DNA from: a virus
Direction: 5' to 3' (one strand)
Length of the DNA: 31,981 bases
Virus record (IMG/VR): IMGVR_UViG_3300042889_000529
Span: 1-31,981 of that record
This document shows positions 15,548-22,919 of the stretch, in pieces (position 1 is the first letter of the stretch; each line of letters begins with the position of its first letter). Under the pieces are notes generated by a model, which saw only the letters and a list, made by a program, of their open reading frames with translations, was not told the origin of the DNA and made no database searches. A program made the translations under genes and the position numbers.

Positions 15548-16478
15548 GGGCACGTTTGTTTATTGTTATTCCGCTGGCCGCTTTGCAATAAAGTTGTGGG
15601 CATGTTATATCTTTTTCACGTAGTGCAAACGTGTCAATCTCACCTAGTCTTTTAATGTGGCAAACTGCGTAAACACTTCCGTCAAAGCTGACACGGATAC
15701 CATCTCGGCCAGCACTGCATGACCAGCCCGTGAAACTATTCTGTCCAGCATTTATTAGATCAAATGCATTTAAGTTAGTTTTTGAACCGTCGTCGTAAAT
15801 TGCGTATACTCGTTTTCTTCCGTCCTTACCTGCAATTCGACTTTGTTCTACTTTGATAAAGTCAAGTTGCCCTTGGTAGTAATTATCAAAAGGCTTTCCA
15901 CTTGTTGGACCATTTGAATGATCAGTTAGAATCTTTGCGTTAATGCGATTATGCAGCGTAGCGTCCAATGAATTTTTTACATTGATAACCCAATCCCAGT
16001 TATCTGGATCGCACATTAAATTAAACACTAAATCAACATCGTTCTCGAGTAAAAACAGTCCCAATTCGTTTATCTTTTCAAGTTTACTAAATTCTGGGTG
16101 CAGGGAAATTGTCACTTTGTCAGGTAAGGATTTCATATCTCGCCACCAAGCAGCACTGCGACTGCCATTGGTGACAACTTCAATTGAGCCGCTGCCTGAC
16201 ATACGTTCAATGATTGTTTTAAATTTTGGGTGCAGTGTGGGTTCGCCGCCTGAAATGGTCATATTTAAAAATCTGCCATTTAAGTGCTTGGTCAGTACAT
16301 TCTCAATGAAAGTGTCAATTTGACTATCAGTTGGAAACCCAGGTTGTTCCCCGCGAGCATAAGTTCCAACATGCAGATTATCTGGACAATAGCTGCATTT
16401 AAAGTTGCACATGTCTGTTAGGGTCCAATACACGTATAGTGTGTCTGTGCCGCGCACAATTTCAGTTAATTTTTTCAT
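15525..16478 (-). CDS. Radical SAM enzyme with C-terminal auxiliary Cys region, 317 aa
   Basis: TDMCNFKCSYC gives the CxxxCxxC cluster motif (Cys24, Cys28, Cys31) that binds the SAM-cleaving 4Fe-4S cluster. MTISGGEPTLHP is the GGE motif for SAM binding, and EVVTNGSRS and VTISLHPEF are later barrel strands. Past the barrel, GWSCSAGRDGIRVSF, VCHIKRLG and CPQLYCK hold further Cys residues spaced like a SPASM/twitch auxiliary cluster. Such enzymes often modify peptides or complex small molecules. It is the last gene of the minus-strand operon, overlapping its paralogue by ATGA. Substrate unknown. Confidence 0.86.
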   Translation of the reverse strand: MKKLTEIVRGTDTLYVYWTLTDMCNFKCSYCPDNLHVGTYARGEQPGFPTDSQIDTFIENVLTKHLNGRFLNMTISGGEPTLHPKFKTIIERMSGSGSIEVVTNGSRSAAWWRDMKSLPDKVTISLHPEFSKLEKINELGLFLLENDVDLVFNLMCDPDNWDWVINVKNSLDATLHNRINAKILTDHSNGPTSGKPFDNYYQGQLDFIKVEQSRIAGKDGRKRVYAIYDDGSKTNLNAFDLINAGQNSFTGWSCSAGRDGIRVSFDGSVYAVCHIKRLGEIDTFALREKDITCPQLYCKAASGITINKRAPTLTPDQ

Positions 16479-17416
16479 AGTTGTGGAGATATTTTTGTTA
16501 TTGCAAGATCACCGGGGCATTTGCAGTATGGTACACGACACGTCAACATATCAGTAATTGGTTTAAAATCTTTTATGTGGCCTAAATTCTCAGCCTGGCA
16601 GATACCAGCCCACACTGTGCCGTTTGGAGTAACTTTGAAGCCATCTCGTCCTGCACTGCACGACCACCCTTTGAACTGGTGTTGATTATTATTGATAACT
16701 TCAAACTGCCGTAAAGCTGTAACAGACCCATCGTCATAAGTGACTCGGCTTATTAAATGTGGGGTCGCTTTGCGTTTCGTTGATTGAGTTTTCTTAATAA
16801 ACTCTAATTGTTCCGGGGCATATTCGTAAAGTTGCCCTGAGGTATAGCCAGCATCAAAGTTATGTCTGGTCAATATCTTTGCGTCTATTAGTTGATGCAA
16901 AGTTGAATCTAATGTGGATTGCACACTAGTGACCCAGTCCCAATTAGCAGGATCTGCTACAAGATTGAAACGTACATCAACACCTGCAGAATCTAAATAG
17001 AGTGCAAGCTCGTTTATTTTTTCTAAATTTGTAAACTCTTGGTGCAGAGAAATTATAACTTTATTTGGCAATGTAGGTAAATTCTTCCACCAGGCCAATG
17101 GTCTACTTCCATTAGTGATTGTTTCTAAAGTTGAACCTGGAAACTCTGCAACAGCTGATAAAATAGTTTCATACATTGGGTGGGTTGTTGGTTCGCCTCC
17201 AGTTAAACAAACCGTTAGTAGTTTATCTTTGGAATAAGTTCGCAGCGAAGCCAGAAACAGTTGAATATCAACGTCACTGGGAAAGTCTTTGCTTTTTTGA
17301 TAGTGGCCTTCGTGCAGTGTTGGGCAGCAATAACTACATTCAAAGTTGCAATAGTCTGTCAGTAGCCAATACAAATACACATAGTTGTCGCGGCGAATTT
17401 CAATAATTTTTTTCAT
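16475..17416 (-). CDS. Radical SAM enzyme, paralogue of the neighbouring one, 313 aa
   Basis: TDYCNFECSYC gives Cys23, Cys27 and Cys30; CLTGGEPTTHP and ETITNGSRP match the neighbour at 15525 block for block. The C-terminal GWSCSAGRDGFKVTP, GICQAENLG and CRVPYCKCPGD again supply auxiliary Cys residues, with one extra Cys here. The two proteins share length and order throughout, so they arose by duplication. Keeping both suggests a heterodimer or two successive reactions. It overlaps the oxygenase-like gene upstream and the paralogue downstream by four bases each. Confidence 0.86.
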   Translation of the reverse strand: MKKIIEIRRDNYVYLYWLLTDYCNFECSYCCPTLHEGHYQKSKDFPSDVDIQLFLASLRTYSKDKLLTVCLTGGEPTTHPMYETILSAVAEFPGSTLETITNGSRPLAWWKNLPTLPNKVIISLHQEFTNLEKINELALYLDSAGVDVRFNLVADPANWDWVTSVQSTLDSTLHQLIDAKILTRHNFDAGYTSGQLYEYAPEQLEFIKKTQSTKRKATPHLISRVTYDDGSVTALRQFEVINNNQHQFKGWSCSAGRDGFKVTPNGTVWAGICQAENLGHIKDFKPITDMLTCRVPYCKCPGDLAITKISPQL

Positions 17417-18078
17417 AGTGCTGAAGTAAATATACTTAGCCCCAATTTCTTCGCTATGCCTTGCCGTGGAAATGCACTGCTAACATGCAATCTATTACGA
17501 GGAAAAGTAATAGGGACTCCAGGAATCCATTGAAAACTCTTATCAACTGATAATCCAACGAAGTTGCTGGGATTCAGATGAGGGCATTGGTCTATTAGAA
17601 TACCATCTATTGTTTCCTCATCGTCGCAATTTCCAACTTCTCTATAGTCCTTGACAACTATATTGTATTCGTTTGGTTCGTCGGGGCTACCGCGTAAAAA
17701 GAATGCTGCATCTCCAGCCCAAGTTTGATTTAAGATTAATAATCTAACATTGTCGTAGTTAGGCACGCAATTGGGTTTTGCTTCCATTGCCAATGGAAAC
17801 ACAAATGTTTGCAGCACTTTTTCAGGTCCATCTTTGCCAGTGTCGGCATGTACGCGATATCCGGTGTTAGTTTCAAAAAAGTTGCCGCCTGTTGCAGCCC
17901 AAGTTCCACTGCCCAATACATTATCTATTATAGGCTTTACAATTTCCAATGCTGGCCCTATATCTAATGCAAATGCACGCCCTGGGTATTCTTTGTATTC
18001 GCTATTCAACTTGAAACACGAAATCAGTGCAAGTCGCTGCTCGTTTGTTAATGGAGGTAATGGTTGTGGGTTAATCAT
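17413..18078 (-). CDS. Fe(II)/2-oxoglutarate oxygenase-like protein, 221 aa
   Basis: GGNFFETNTGYRVHADTGKD gives HxD (His77, Asp79). The distal His is His198 in FPRNRLHVSSAF, followed by Lys210 and Lys211 (IAKKLGLSIF) as candidate 2-oxoglutarate anchor. The pattern of phytanoyl or prolyl-hydroxylase-like proteins fits best (strand, HxD, long insert, distal His before a basic residue). It lies second in the four-gene minus-strand unit, with ATGA overlaps on both sides. It may hydroxylate the product or the substrate of the radical SAM enzymes. Confidence 0.72.
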   Translation of the reverse strand: MINPQPLPPLTNEQRLALISCFKLNSEYKEYPGRAFALDIGPALEIVKPIIDNVLGSGTWAATGGNFFETNTGYRVHADTGKDGPEKVLQTFVFPLAMEAKPNCVPNYDNVRLLILNQTWAGDAAFFLRGSPDEPNEYNIVVKDYREVGNCDDEETIDGILIDQCPHLNPSNFVGLSVDKSFQWIPGVPITFPRNRLHVSSAFPRQGIAKKLGLSIFTSAL

Positions 18079-18899
18079 AATTTAAATTCTGCATCAATAT
18101 CTGCAAGTACTTCAGCTGACAATTTTATAAACTGAGATTGAAAATTCGATTCAATGTGATGTAGATTTCTAGACGTTGGTATTGTGATAACATCGTCTCT
18201 TTGGACGATCCAGGCCAGGGCCAGCTGAGTTGGGTCATAACCATGCTTGTTTGCAATACCAGTATATACTGGGTTCGTCAATAAGTTGTTTCTTTTATCA
18301 TTCAATGGACTATATGCCATTGTGGTGATATTGTGTTCTCTCTGCCAATCTAAATAGTATCGTTCAGGGTCCCTAGCAGCGATTGAATAGTGTGTTTGAT
18401 TAGTCACAACCGAATCGGTTATGCCCATTGACTTTTCTGTCTGCTGCCATTCTAATAGATATCGTTTATTGAAATTGCTTACACCGTAATTTTTAATCAG
18501 CTGCTGATCTTTGAGTTTAACAAATGCTTCGATAATGGGTTCAAATGCCAATTCCTTTGGATCTCTCCAGTGCAGCAAATATGTATCAATGTAATCACAC
18601 CGCATTCTGCTTATACTGTTGACACAGGCATTCACAATACTGCTCACTGAGTTTGCGTTTTTAGGCAATACTTTAGAAACAATATGCAGTGCATTTCTGT
18701 TTTTATTTTCAGATAATACTTCGCCGATAATCAATTCTGATTTACCGTCGCCATACTGTTCAGCAGTATCCAATACTGTATATCCAACTTCAATTGCATA
18801 ATGTACTGCATCTTTTCCGCGACGCCATTCCTCAGCACGCATATTAGGGGCTAAATTGCCTGTACCAAACCCCATTTTTGCGTTAAAATGATTTTTCAT
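18075..18899 (-). CDS. Aldo/keto reductase, 274 aa
   Basis: ATG at 18899 is used; the frame extends nine codons further to a TTG, which is less likely. The catalytic tetrad is visible: Asp44 and Tyr49 in VLDTAEQYGDGKSE, Lys76 in IVSKVLPK, and His110 in YLLHWRD. IKNYGVSNF, QTHYSIAAR, AYSPL and ITIPTSRN are the other family blocks, the last lining the NADPH site. All needed residues are kept. The enzyme reduces a carbonyl group with NADPH. It is the first gene of the minus-strand unit, so it probably supplies or finishes a step in the same pathway as the radical SAM enzymes. No clear minus-strand promoter was seen. Confidence 0.92.
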   Translation of the reverse strand: MKNHFNAKMGFGTGNLAPNMRAEEWRRGKDAVHYAIEVGYTVLDTAEQYGDGKSELIIGEVLSENKNRNALHIVSKVLPKNANSVSSIVNACVNSISRMRCDYIDTYLLHWRDPKELAFEPIIEAFVKLKDQQLIKNYGVSNFNKRYLLEWQQTEKSMGITDSVVTNQTHYSIAARDPERYYLDWQREHNITTMAYSPLNDKRNNLLTNPVYTGIANKHGYDPTQLALAWIVQRDDVITIPTSRNLHHIESNFQSQFIKLSAEVLADIDAEFKL

Positions 18900-18947
18900 A
18901 GTAGTACTTATGTTGCAAAAATACAACGGAAAAATACTGCAAACCGG

Positions 18948-18976
18948 TTGACAATTGGGCCAGGGCGCAGTATAAT
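18948..18976 (+). promoter_or_regulatory. Perfect sigma-70 promoter opening the small-gene region
   Basis: TTGACA (18948-18953), 17 bp and TATAAT (18971-18976), preceded by CCGG and followed by TAACACTTAAACAGCAA, which is nearly repeated after the promoter at 19255. ATG follows 30 bases after the -10 box. Confidence 0.88.
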
Positions 18977-19006
18977 TAACACTTAAACAGCAAACGGGAG
19001 ACCCAA

Positions 19007-19237
19007 ATGATTACACTCAAACAAGTCCAAAGCATTTTTAAACAACACAACCGATCAGCTCTGACTCGAAAAGGTTTTAAAAACGAACGGATTGTGACCA
19101 GCTATGTAAGCAGTAGAGAGTCAGCAACCGATTTGATTAGAGATTTAGAGCAGGCTGCAGGGCCGGAAAACATAGATGTTGATCGCTCAGACAAGGACGG
19201 CATCATTGCAGTTTCTGTGCGATGCATCCTGGCGTAA
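19007..19237 (+). CDS. Hypothetical early protein, 76 aa
   Basis: The first gene behind a consensus promoter, with GGGAGA as ribosome site about ten bases before ATG. The N-terminal half is basic (KQVQSIFKQHNRSALTRKGF), the second half has ATDLIRDLEQAAGPENIDV and a final beta strand DGIIAVSVRCIL, suggesting a small alpha/beta fold. I recognise no family. Its separate strong promoter suggests high early expression, as for phage host-takeover proteins. Confidence 0.75.
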   Translation: MITLKQVQSIFKQHNRSALTRKGFKNERIVTSYVSSRESATDLIRDLEQAAGPENIDVDRSDKDGIIAVSVRCILA

Positions 19238-19254
19238 TTTTTCAGACAAAACGG

Positions 19255-19283
19255 TTGACCTTTATTCACCGAAATGCTATAAT
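19255..19283 (+). promoter_or_regulatory. Sigma-70 promoter for the tandem small-gene array
   Basis: TTGACC (19255-19260), 17 bp and TATAAT (19278-19283), preceded by ACGG and followed by TAACACTTAAACGGCAA, nearly identical to the region after the promoter at 18948. ATG is again 30 bases after the -10 box, with AGGAGA as ribosome site. Confidence 0.86.
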
Positions 19284-19313
19284 TAACACTTAAACGGCAA
19301 CAAGGAGAGCAGC

Positions 19314-19520
19314 ATGAATATGAGCTACTGCATGTTTCAAAATACCGCAATTGATCTGCGTCACTGTGTGGAGGCCATGGATGCAGCAGACACCATAGAG
19401 GAACTGGATCTGAGCCGTGACGAAAAACGCAGCTACGACCTCATGCGAGAATACTGCGAAAACTTTTTGAACATTGCTGAACGACTGGATCATGCCGAAG
19501 CCTTGGGAGTCGAAGAATGA
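19314..19520 (+). CDS. Hypothetical protein, 68 aa, first gene of the array
   Basis: A Cys- and Asp/Glu-rich small helical protein (DLRHCVEAMDAADTIEELDL) without the array's FAELIV core. It still ends in LGVEE, encoded by GGAGTCGAAGAATGA, the array junction. The C-terminus therefore matches unrelated genes downstream only at the junction. Function unknown. Confidence 0.72.
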   Translation: MNMSYCMFQNTAIDLRHCVEAMDAADTIEELDLSRDEKRSYDLMREYCENFLNIAERLDHAEALGVEE

Positions 19521-19780
19521 ACGAACATCTAATCAGGAAAATCGCAAATCAATCATCAACCTATGCCGAGGATACGGTTGAATATTATGGCGGCATTGCC
19601 GCTGACGGTCTGACTTGGGATTCTAAGATTCTCAAGTCCCGAGACTTGAAGTTCGCCGAATTGATTGTGCGGGAATGTGCTGATTTTATTGATGCACACA
19701 AACGGGTTGACGAATACGGTCTAGCATGTGATATAGTATATGGTGAAGATTTGATGAAACATTTAGGATTTGGAAAATGA
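19517..19780 (+). CDS. FAELIV-family small protein, 87 aa
   Basis: Family layout: MNEHLIRKIANQS start, variable middle, LKFAELIVRECADFI near residue 45, and an ending LMKHLGFGK in place of KQHFGVEE. The end therefore lacks the standard junction, although GGATTTGGAAAATGA still gives a weaker coupling signal for the next gene. Function unknown. Confidence 0.75.
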   Translation: MNEHLIRKIANQSSTYAEDTVEYYGGIAADGLTWDSKILKSRDLKFAELIVRECADFIDAHKRVDEYGLACDIVYGEDLMKHLGFGK

Positions 19781-20121
19781 ACACACGAATTCGAGAACTA
19801 CTGAAACAGGCAACTAAAACAGTTGATCCCGAAAACCGTGTATGGGTGTTTTCTAAGGTTGACCAAGCAAAGTTCGCCGAACTGATTGTGGCTGAATGTT
19901 TGGCCCAGGTTGCTAAGGTGGATGACATGTTGGAAGATGAGCCTGCACAACATGCGGCAGTGGCCTGGGTGGCCTCGTCGATTGCAGACCATTTTGGAGT
20001 TGCAAAACCACAGTCAGACTGGGATCAAGAAGCAGCTGAATTTATTGCGGCAGAGGATAAAAAGGTTGCCAGCAGATACGGATATGTCCCAAAACTACAT
20101 CCCTCAGAATGGAAAGACTAA
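19777..20121 (+). CDS. FAELIV-family protein with C-terminal extension, 114 aa
   Basis: MNTRIRELLKQATK starts as in the family; AKFAELIVAECLAQVA is the core; SIADHFGVAK matches the usual ending but the frame reads on for about 35 residues (PQSDWDQEAAEFI to HPSEWKD). The usual stop has been replaced, so this member carries an extra acidic/aromatic tail and loses the standard junction before the next start. Confidence 0.75.
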   Translation: MNTRIRELLKQATKTVDPENRVWVFSKVDQAKFAELIVAECLAQVAKVDDMLEDEPAQHAAVAWVASSIADHFGVAKPQSDWDQEAAEFIAAEDKKVASRYGYVPKLHPSEWKD

Positions 20122-20388
20122 ATGAACACACGAATTAAAGAACTACATAATCAGGCTTGTAGATTTGATATGGAACATTACCCAAATGCTATTCCAGATG
20201 GAGAAAGAATCCAGCAAAAGTTCGCCGAGTTGATTGTGACGGAATGCTTGCGGCAGGTTGAAGAACAATACAAGCCTGTGTTGGAAGATGAAGTCATGAT
20301 GAAGGACACGCATTGGGGTGGATATGTCCAATGCGGTGTTGATAGTTATGTGGCCATTAGAGAACATTTTTTTGGAGTTGAAGAATGA
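20122..20388 (+). CDS. FAELIV-family small protein, 88 aa
   Basis: MNTRIKELHNQACRF, a 20-residue variable loop, QQKFAELIVTECLRQVEEQY, a second variable part and IREHFFGVEE. Its start is nearly identical at the DNA level to that of the preceding gene (ATGAACACACGAATT), suggesting recent duplication of this part. The start follows TAA directly, without the junction. Confidence 0.77.
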   Translation: MNTRIKELHNQACRFDMEHYPNAIPDGERIQQKFAELIVTECLRQVEEQYKPVLEDEVMMKDTHWGGYVQCGVDSYVAIREHFFGVEE

Positions 20389-20591
20389 ACCTACGAATTC
20401 GAGAGTTGGCTGAACAATGCTGGGACAAGCGTCCAGAAGACCAACTACATTTTGACAACGAAAAATTCGCCGAGTTGATTGTTAAGAAATGTATGGATGT
20501 TGCCAAGTATCACACACCCGACACAGAAGAATGTGAATATACATGGTTGATCCATGACAAGATTGAAGAATATTTCGGAGTAGAAGAATGA
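20385..20591 (+). CDS. FAELIV-family small protein, shortest member, 68 aa
   Basis: MNLRIRELAEQCW, a short loop, NEKFAELIVKKCMDVAKYH, then IEEYFGVEE. Both flanking parts are reduced, so it shows the minimal family: N-terminal helix, core helix, terminal helix. Confidence 0.76.
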   Translation: MNLRIRELAEQCWDKRPEDQLHFDNEKFAELIVKKCMDVAKYHTPDTEECEYTWLIHDKIEEYFGVEE

Positions 20592-20752
20592 AAAAATTTA
20601 CTGATGTTTTGGAAGAGTATTTGTATGAGCGTGATCGCCAGAACAGTAACTATTATGATAACCGCTACATCGGCGAAAGAACCCAAGGGCGATATCATAT
20701 GGAAGACTTGGCAAAAGAATTGAACAAAATGATTCACGGAGTTAAAGAATGA
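20588..20752 (+). CDS. Small charged protein, 54 aa, unrelated to the array family
   Basis: MKKFTDVLEEYLYERDRQNS, then YYDNRYIGERTQGRYHMED and LAKELNKMIHGVKE. I recall this YIGERTQGR-type sequence from other phage small proteins, without known function. It lies between two FAELIV genes and still has GGAG and ATGA at both ends, with ending Gly-Val-Lys-Glu, as if inserted as a cassette. Confidence 0.68.
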   Translation: MKKFTDVLEEYLYERDRQNSNYYDNRYIGERTQGRYHMEDLAKELNKMIHGVKE

Positions 20753-21009
20753 ACAAACGACTTCGAGCTCTTGCTGAAAAAGCAAACATTGAGTTTACCT
20801 ATGACCCAACAGAGACACCTATCAGAGCATTTGCCGAGTGTTGGGAAGATGATCTTGAAAAGTTCGCTGACATGATTGTGAAGGAATGTATCGCTCAATG
20901 TGAAAGCCAGAACACAGTCATTACCACAGATATAGGCACAGAAGCGTGGGGAGAAATTTCTGATGCGGTAGAGCAGATTAAACGACATTTTTACGGAGTT
21001 GCAGAATGA
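20749..21009 (+). CDS. FAELIV-family small protein, 86 aa
   Basis: MNKRLRALAEKANIEFTYD starts the gene; LEKFADMIVKECIAQCES is the core, with Asp-Met replacing Glu-Leu as in the member at 22173; VEQIKRHFYGVAE ends it. GGAGTTGCAGAATGA is the junction to the next gene. Confidence 0.77.
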   Translation: MNKRLRALAEKANIEFTYDPTETPIRAFAECWEDDLEKFADMIVKECIAQCESQNTVITTDIGTEAWGEISDAVEQIKRHFYGVAE

Positions 21010-21239
21010 ACCAACGAGTTAAAGCGTTATACGATCAAAGTCTCATCCGTGAGCACGGCACAGATTACGAAGGTAATCCCATACTAAAAATAACAATAGA
21101 TCAACAAAAATTCGCCGAGTTGATTGTGCAGGAATGTGTTGCTATTGCTAATAGACAGTTTAGTGCGGCAACGGGATTAGATGACCGTGACTGTTTGACT
21201 GCTCAACAGATGAAACAACATTTTGGAGTTGGACTATGA
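21006..21239 (+). CDS. FAELIV-family small protein, 77 aa
   Basis: MNQRVKALYDQSLIREHG, QQKFAELIVQECVAIANRQF and MKQHFGVGL. The end has changed from Val-Glu-Glu to Val-Gly-Leu, but the nucleotides GGAG and ATGA are kept (GGAGTTGGACTATGA). This is a case where the ribosome site is preserved while the amino acids are not. Confidence 0.77.
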   Translation: MNQRVKALYDQSLIREHGTDYEGNPILKITIDQQKFAELIVQECVAIANRQFSAATGLDDRDCLTAQQMKQHFGVGL

Positions 21240-21355
21240 CACAGAACGATTGGGTATTACTAATGTGTCTAGCAATTGGATGGCTACAGGGTCTGTATAT
21301 TGGATGGTTACTGTGGCGTAGACCACAATTGAAATATCACGGAGTTGAAGAATGA
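21236..21355 (+). CDS. Single-pass membrane miniprotein, 39 aa
   Basis: MTQNDWVLLMCLAIGWLQGL with YIGWLLWRRP is one Trp-rich hydrophobic helix of about 22 residues followed by Arg-Arg, favouring a cytoplasmic C-terminus. The tail HGVEE is the array junction. Not related to its neighbours. Too short for a functional call; phage miniproteins of this kind can act on host membranes. Confidence 0.6.
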   Translation: MTQNDWVLLMCLAIGWLQGLYIGWLLWRRPQLKYHGVEE

Positions 21356-21567
21356 ACGAACGATTAAAAGAACTTTATACACAAGTCTGTATGGAACAGA
21401 AGCTTCCCTTTACCGTTGAGCATAATAATGCGGTTATGTTGGATGCGTTTGCCAACAAGTTCGCCAAGTTGATTGTGCTGGAATGTTCCAGCATTTGCTA
21501 CAAGGCATTAGAAAATGGTGATGAGGCTGCTAGCCTTTTGATGAACACATTCGGAGTTGAAGAATGA
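21352..21567 (+). CDS. FAELIV-family small protein, 71 aa
   Basis: MNERLKELYTQVCMEQK, FANKFAKLIVLECSSICYKA and MNTFGVEE. The core Glu is Lys here (FAKLIV). A perfect junction stands at both ends. Confidence 0.76.
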   Translation: MNERLKELYTQVCMEQKLPFTVEHNNAVMLDAFANKFAKLIVLECSSICYKALENGDEAASLLMNTFGVEE

Positions 21568-21857
21568 ACGAACGAATTCGAAAACTTTCTGAACAGGCTC
21601 ATCATAGTACAAGGGATGCATTGATTCATCTCGAACGGGTACATAACAGAACATATGACCTCAATGAAAGTGCAGTAATATACAATGAAAAGTTCGCCCA
21701 GTTGATTGTGCGAGAATGTCTCAGAGAATTGCAATATACGGTTCTTGACACACAGGAATTGCGCCGGGACAAAAGTACAGATTATCAAGTAGGTTGGGAA
21801 GATGGTATGTTTGATGCCGGGGAAATGATTAAACAACATTTCGGAGTTGAAGAATGA
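21564..21857 (+). CDS. FAELIV-family small protein, 97 aa
   Basis: MNERIRKLSEQAHHSTRDA, NEKFAQLIVRECLRELQYTV, a long second variable part containing YQVGWEDGMFDAGEMI, and KQHFGVEE. It is the longest regular member. The YQVGWEDGMFDA segment is a plausible extra helix not seen in the others. Confidence 0.77.
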   Translation: MNERIRKLSEQAHHSTRDALIHLERVHNRTYDLNESAVIYNEKFAQLIVRECLRELQYTVLDTQELRRDKSTDYQVGWEDGMFDAGEMIKQHFGVEE

Positions 21858-22060
21858 GGATAGAAACAATAACAACAGATCATGAATTTCAATTTTGGGT
21901 TATTGCCGAATATGAACCGGGCAAGCGAGTTACCAAAGATATGATAACTTTTGATACTAACCGACCGGATGTTCATGTAAACAAGTATGGCGTGGTACTA
22001 TTCCGTGATAATGATACAGCACTGAGGTTGTTGAAAAAAGATTTCGGAGTTGAAGAATGA
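21854..22060 (+). CDS. Hypothetical protein, 68 aa, unrelated to the array family
   Basis: MRIETITTDHEFQFWVIAEY, then beta-rich DVHVNKYGVVLFRDNDTALR and LLKKDFGVEE. It lacks the FAELIV core and seems to be a small beta/alpha domain. Only its end matches the neighbours, through the junction. Confidence 0.7.
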   Translation: MRIETITTDHEFQFWVIAEYEPGKRVTKDMITFDTNRPDVHVNKYGVVLFRDNDTALRLLKKDFGVEE

Positions 22061-22176
22061 TTAACGATATTTTCCTTTGGATGATGACGCTGCCACAGGT
22101 TTGGCTACAGGTCATGTGGGTAGGCAGTATTGTTATGCCAATTGTGATAGCAGGCGTTTTTAGGATCATCCAATGA
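22057..22176 (+). CDS. Membrane miniprotein, 39 aa
   Basis: MINDIFLWMMTLPQVWLQVM followed by VGSIVMPIVIAGVFRIIQ: hydrophobic almost throughout, fitting one or two membrane segments. It starts at a perfect junction but ends in CAATGA without GGAG, so the following gene lacks the usual ribosome site. No function assigned. Confidence 0.55.
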   Translation: MINDIFLWMMTLPQVWLQVMWVGSIVMPIVIAGVFRIIQ

Positions 22177-22409
22177 ACGAACGAATTCAAGAACTTGCGG
22201 TTGAGGCCGGAATGTATGTAGACCTTAACGGTAGTCCGTGGCCGCGAGCCATGTCAGCCGAAGAATGTGAAGCAGCCTATAAAAAGTTCGCCGACATGAT
22301 TGTTAGAGAATGTTGCCATGTCATGGAATCTTTACCTTCATCGACATATCATGTTGGTCGATCCAGAATGTCAGAAGAAATTAAACAACATTTCGGAGTT
22401 GAAGAATGA
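22173..22409 (+). CDS. FAELIV-family small protein, 78 aa
   Basis: MNERIQELAVEAGMYVDLNG, KKFADMIVRECCHVMESL and EEIKQHFGVEE. The Asp-Met core variant and the Pro-rich loop (GSPWPRAMSAEE) distinguish it. A perfect junction follows. Confidence 0.77.
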   Translation: MNERIQELAVEAGMYVDLNGSPWPRAMSAEECEAAYKKFADMIVRECCHVMESLPSSTYHVGRSRMSEEIKQHFGVEE

Positions 22410-22624
22410 ACACTCCAATTGTACCAGATAATAAATTCAAGTTTTGGGCGGATCCTAGATTTGAAATACTGGCCGAAGTTGACAAATTGTTAAACGGCAG
22501 CAAGATTTGGGGCGGTATGGAATGGGTCTATCATCCCATCCATCCTGTGAAATATCAGCCTGTTGCTGACAGGGTTCGTCTAGCATTGGAAGCGTTAAAA
22601 GCAGAATATGGAATTGAAGAATGA
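22406..22624 (+). CDS. Hypothetical protein, 72 aa, unrelated to the array family
   Basis: MNTPIVPDNKFKFWADPRFE, then LNGSKIWGGMEWVYHPIHP and LEALKAEYGIEE. KFKFWAD recalls FQFWVIAEY of the gene at 21854, hinting at a second small family. It ends in Gly-Ile-Glu-Glu with GGAATTGAAGAATGA, a junction variant in which the ribosome site has weakened to GGAA. Confidence 0.68.
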   Translation: MNTPIVPDNKFKFWADPRFEILAEVDKLLNGSKIWGGMEWVYHPIHPVKYQPVADRVRLALEALKAEYGIEE

Positions 22625-22791
22625 TTACACTGTTTATTTGGACTGTGGTCGGCTACGCTGGTATGAACCATAGCACCAGTACTAAAATGGACTGGCGGGC
22701 TTTGGCTCAATTTGAAACAGTCACGCTCTGTGAGGAGGCTGTGCGATCCATGAACCTACAGGACAGGCACCGTTGCCTGAAGACTAAATGA
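22621..22791 (+). CDS. Small exported or membrane-anchored protein, 56 aa
   Basis: MITLFIWTVVGYAGMNHSTS is a short hydrophobic, signal-like start. FETVTLCEEAVRSMNLQDRH and CLKTK follow, with two Cys that could pair. The pattern LCxxA...C-x-K-T-K recalls small periplasmic phage proteins. It ends in AAATGA, overlapping the next start. Confidence 0.58.
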   Translation: MITLFIWTVVGYAGMNHSTSTKMDWRALAQFETVTLCEEAVRSMNLQDRHRCLKTK

Positions 22792-22919
22792 ACGAACATG
22801 ATAGAAAACTACTTAATAGTTATTTCTTTGTCAATGGTGTAATCGCTGTAATTATAGTTATTGGTGCGGCACTGGCAATGTTGATAATCACAGCGTATAC
22901 CCTTTGGAATATGACATGA
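22788..22919 (+). CDS. Single-pass membrane miniprotein, 43 aa
   Basis: MNEHDRKLLNSYFFVNGVIA and VIIVIGAALAMLIITAYTLW: a short charged start and a membrane helix of about 25 residues. The first four codons copy the family start (ATGAACGAA), though the rest is unrelated. It overlaps the next gene by ATGA. Confidence 0.58.
   Translation: MNEHDRKLLNSYFFVNGVIAVIIVIGAALAMLIITAYTLWNMT

Noticed and set aside
14909-18926. Complete 7-deazaguanine DNA modification pathway
   Set aside because: Only a QueC-like gene is seen; the radical SAM proteins have an auxiliary-cluster extension and do not look like QueE, and QueD, FolE and a transglycosylase are absent.
21236-22919. Toxin-antitoxin pairs among the membrane miniproteins
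   Set aside because: Hydrophobic miniproteins are present, but no antisense RNA promoter or antitoxin-like partner could be supported.
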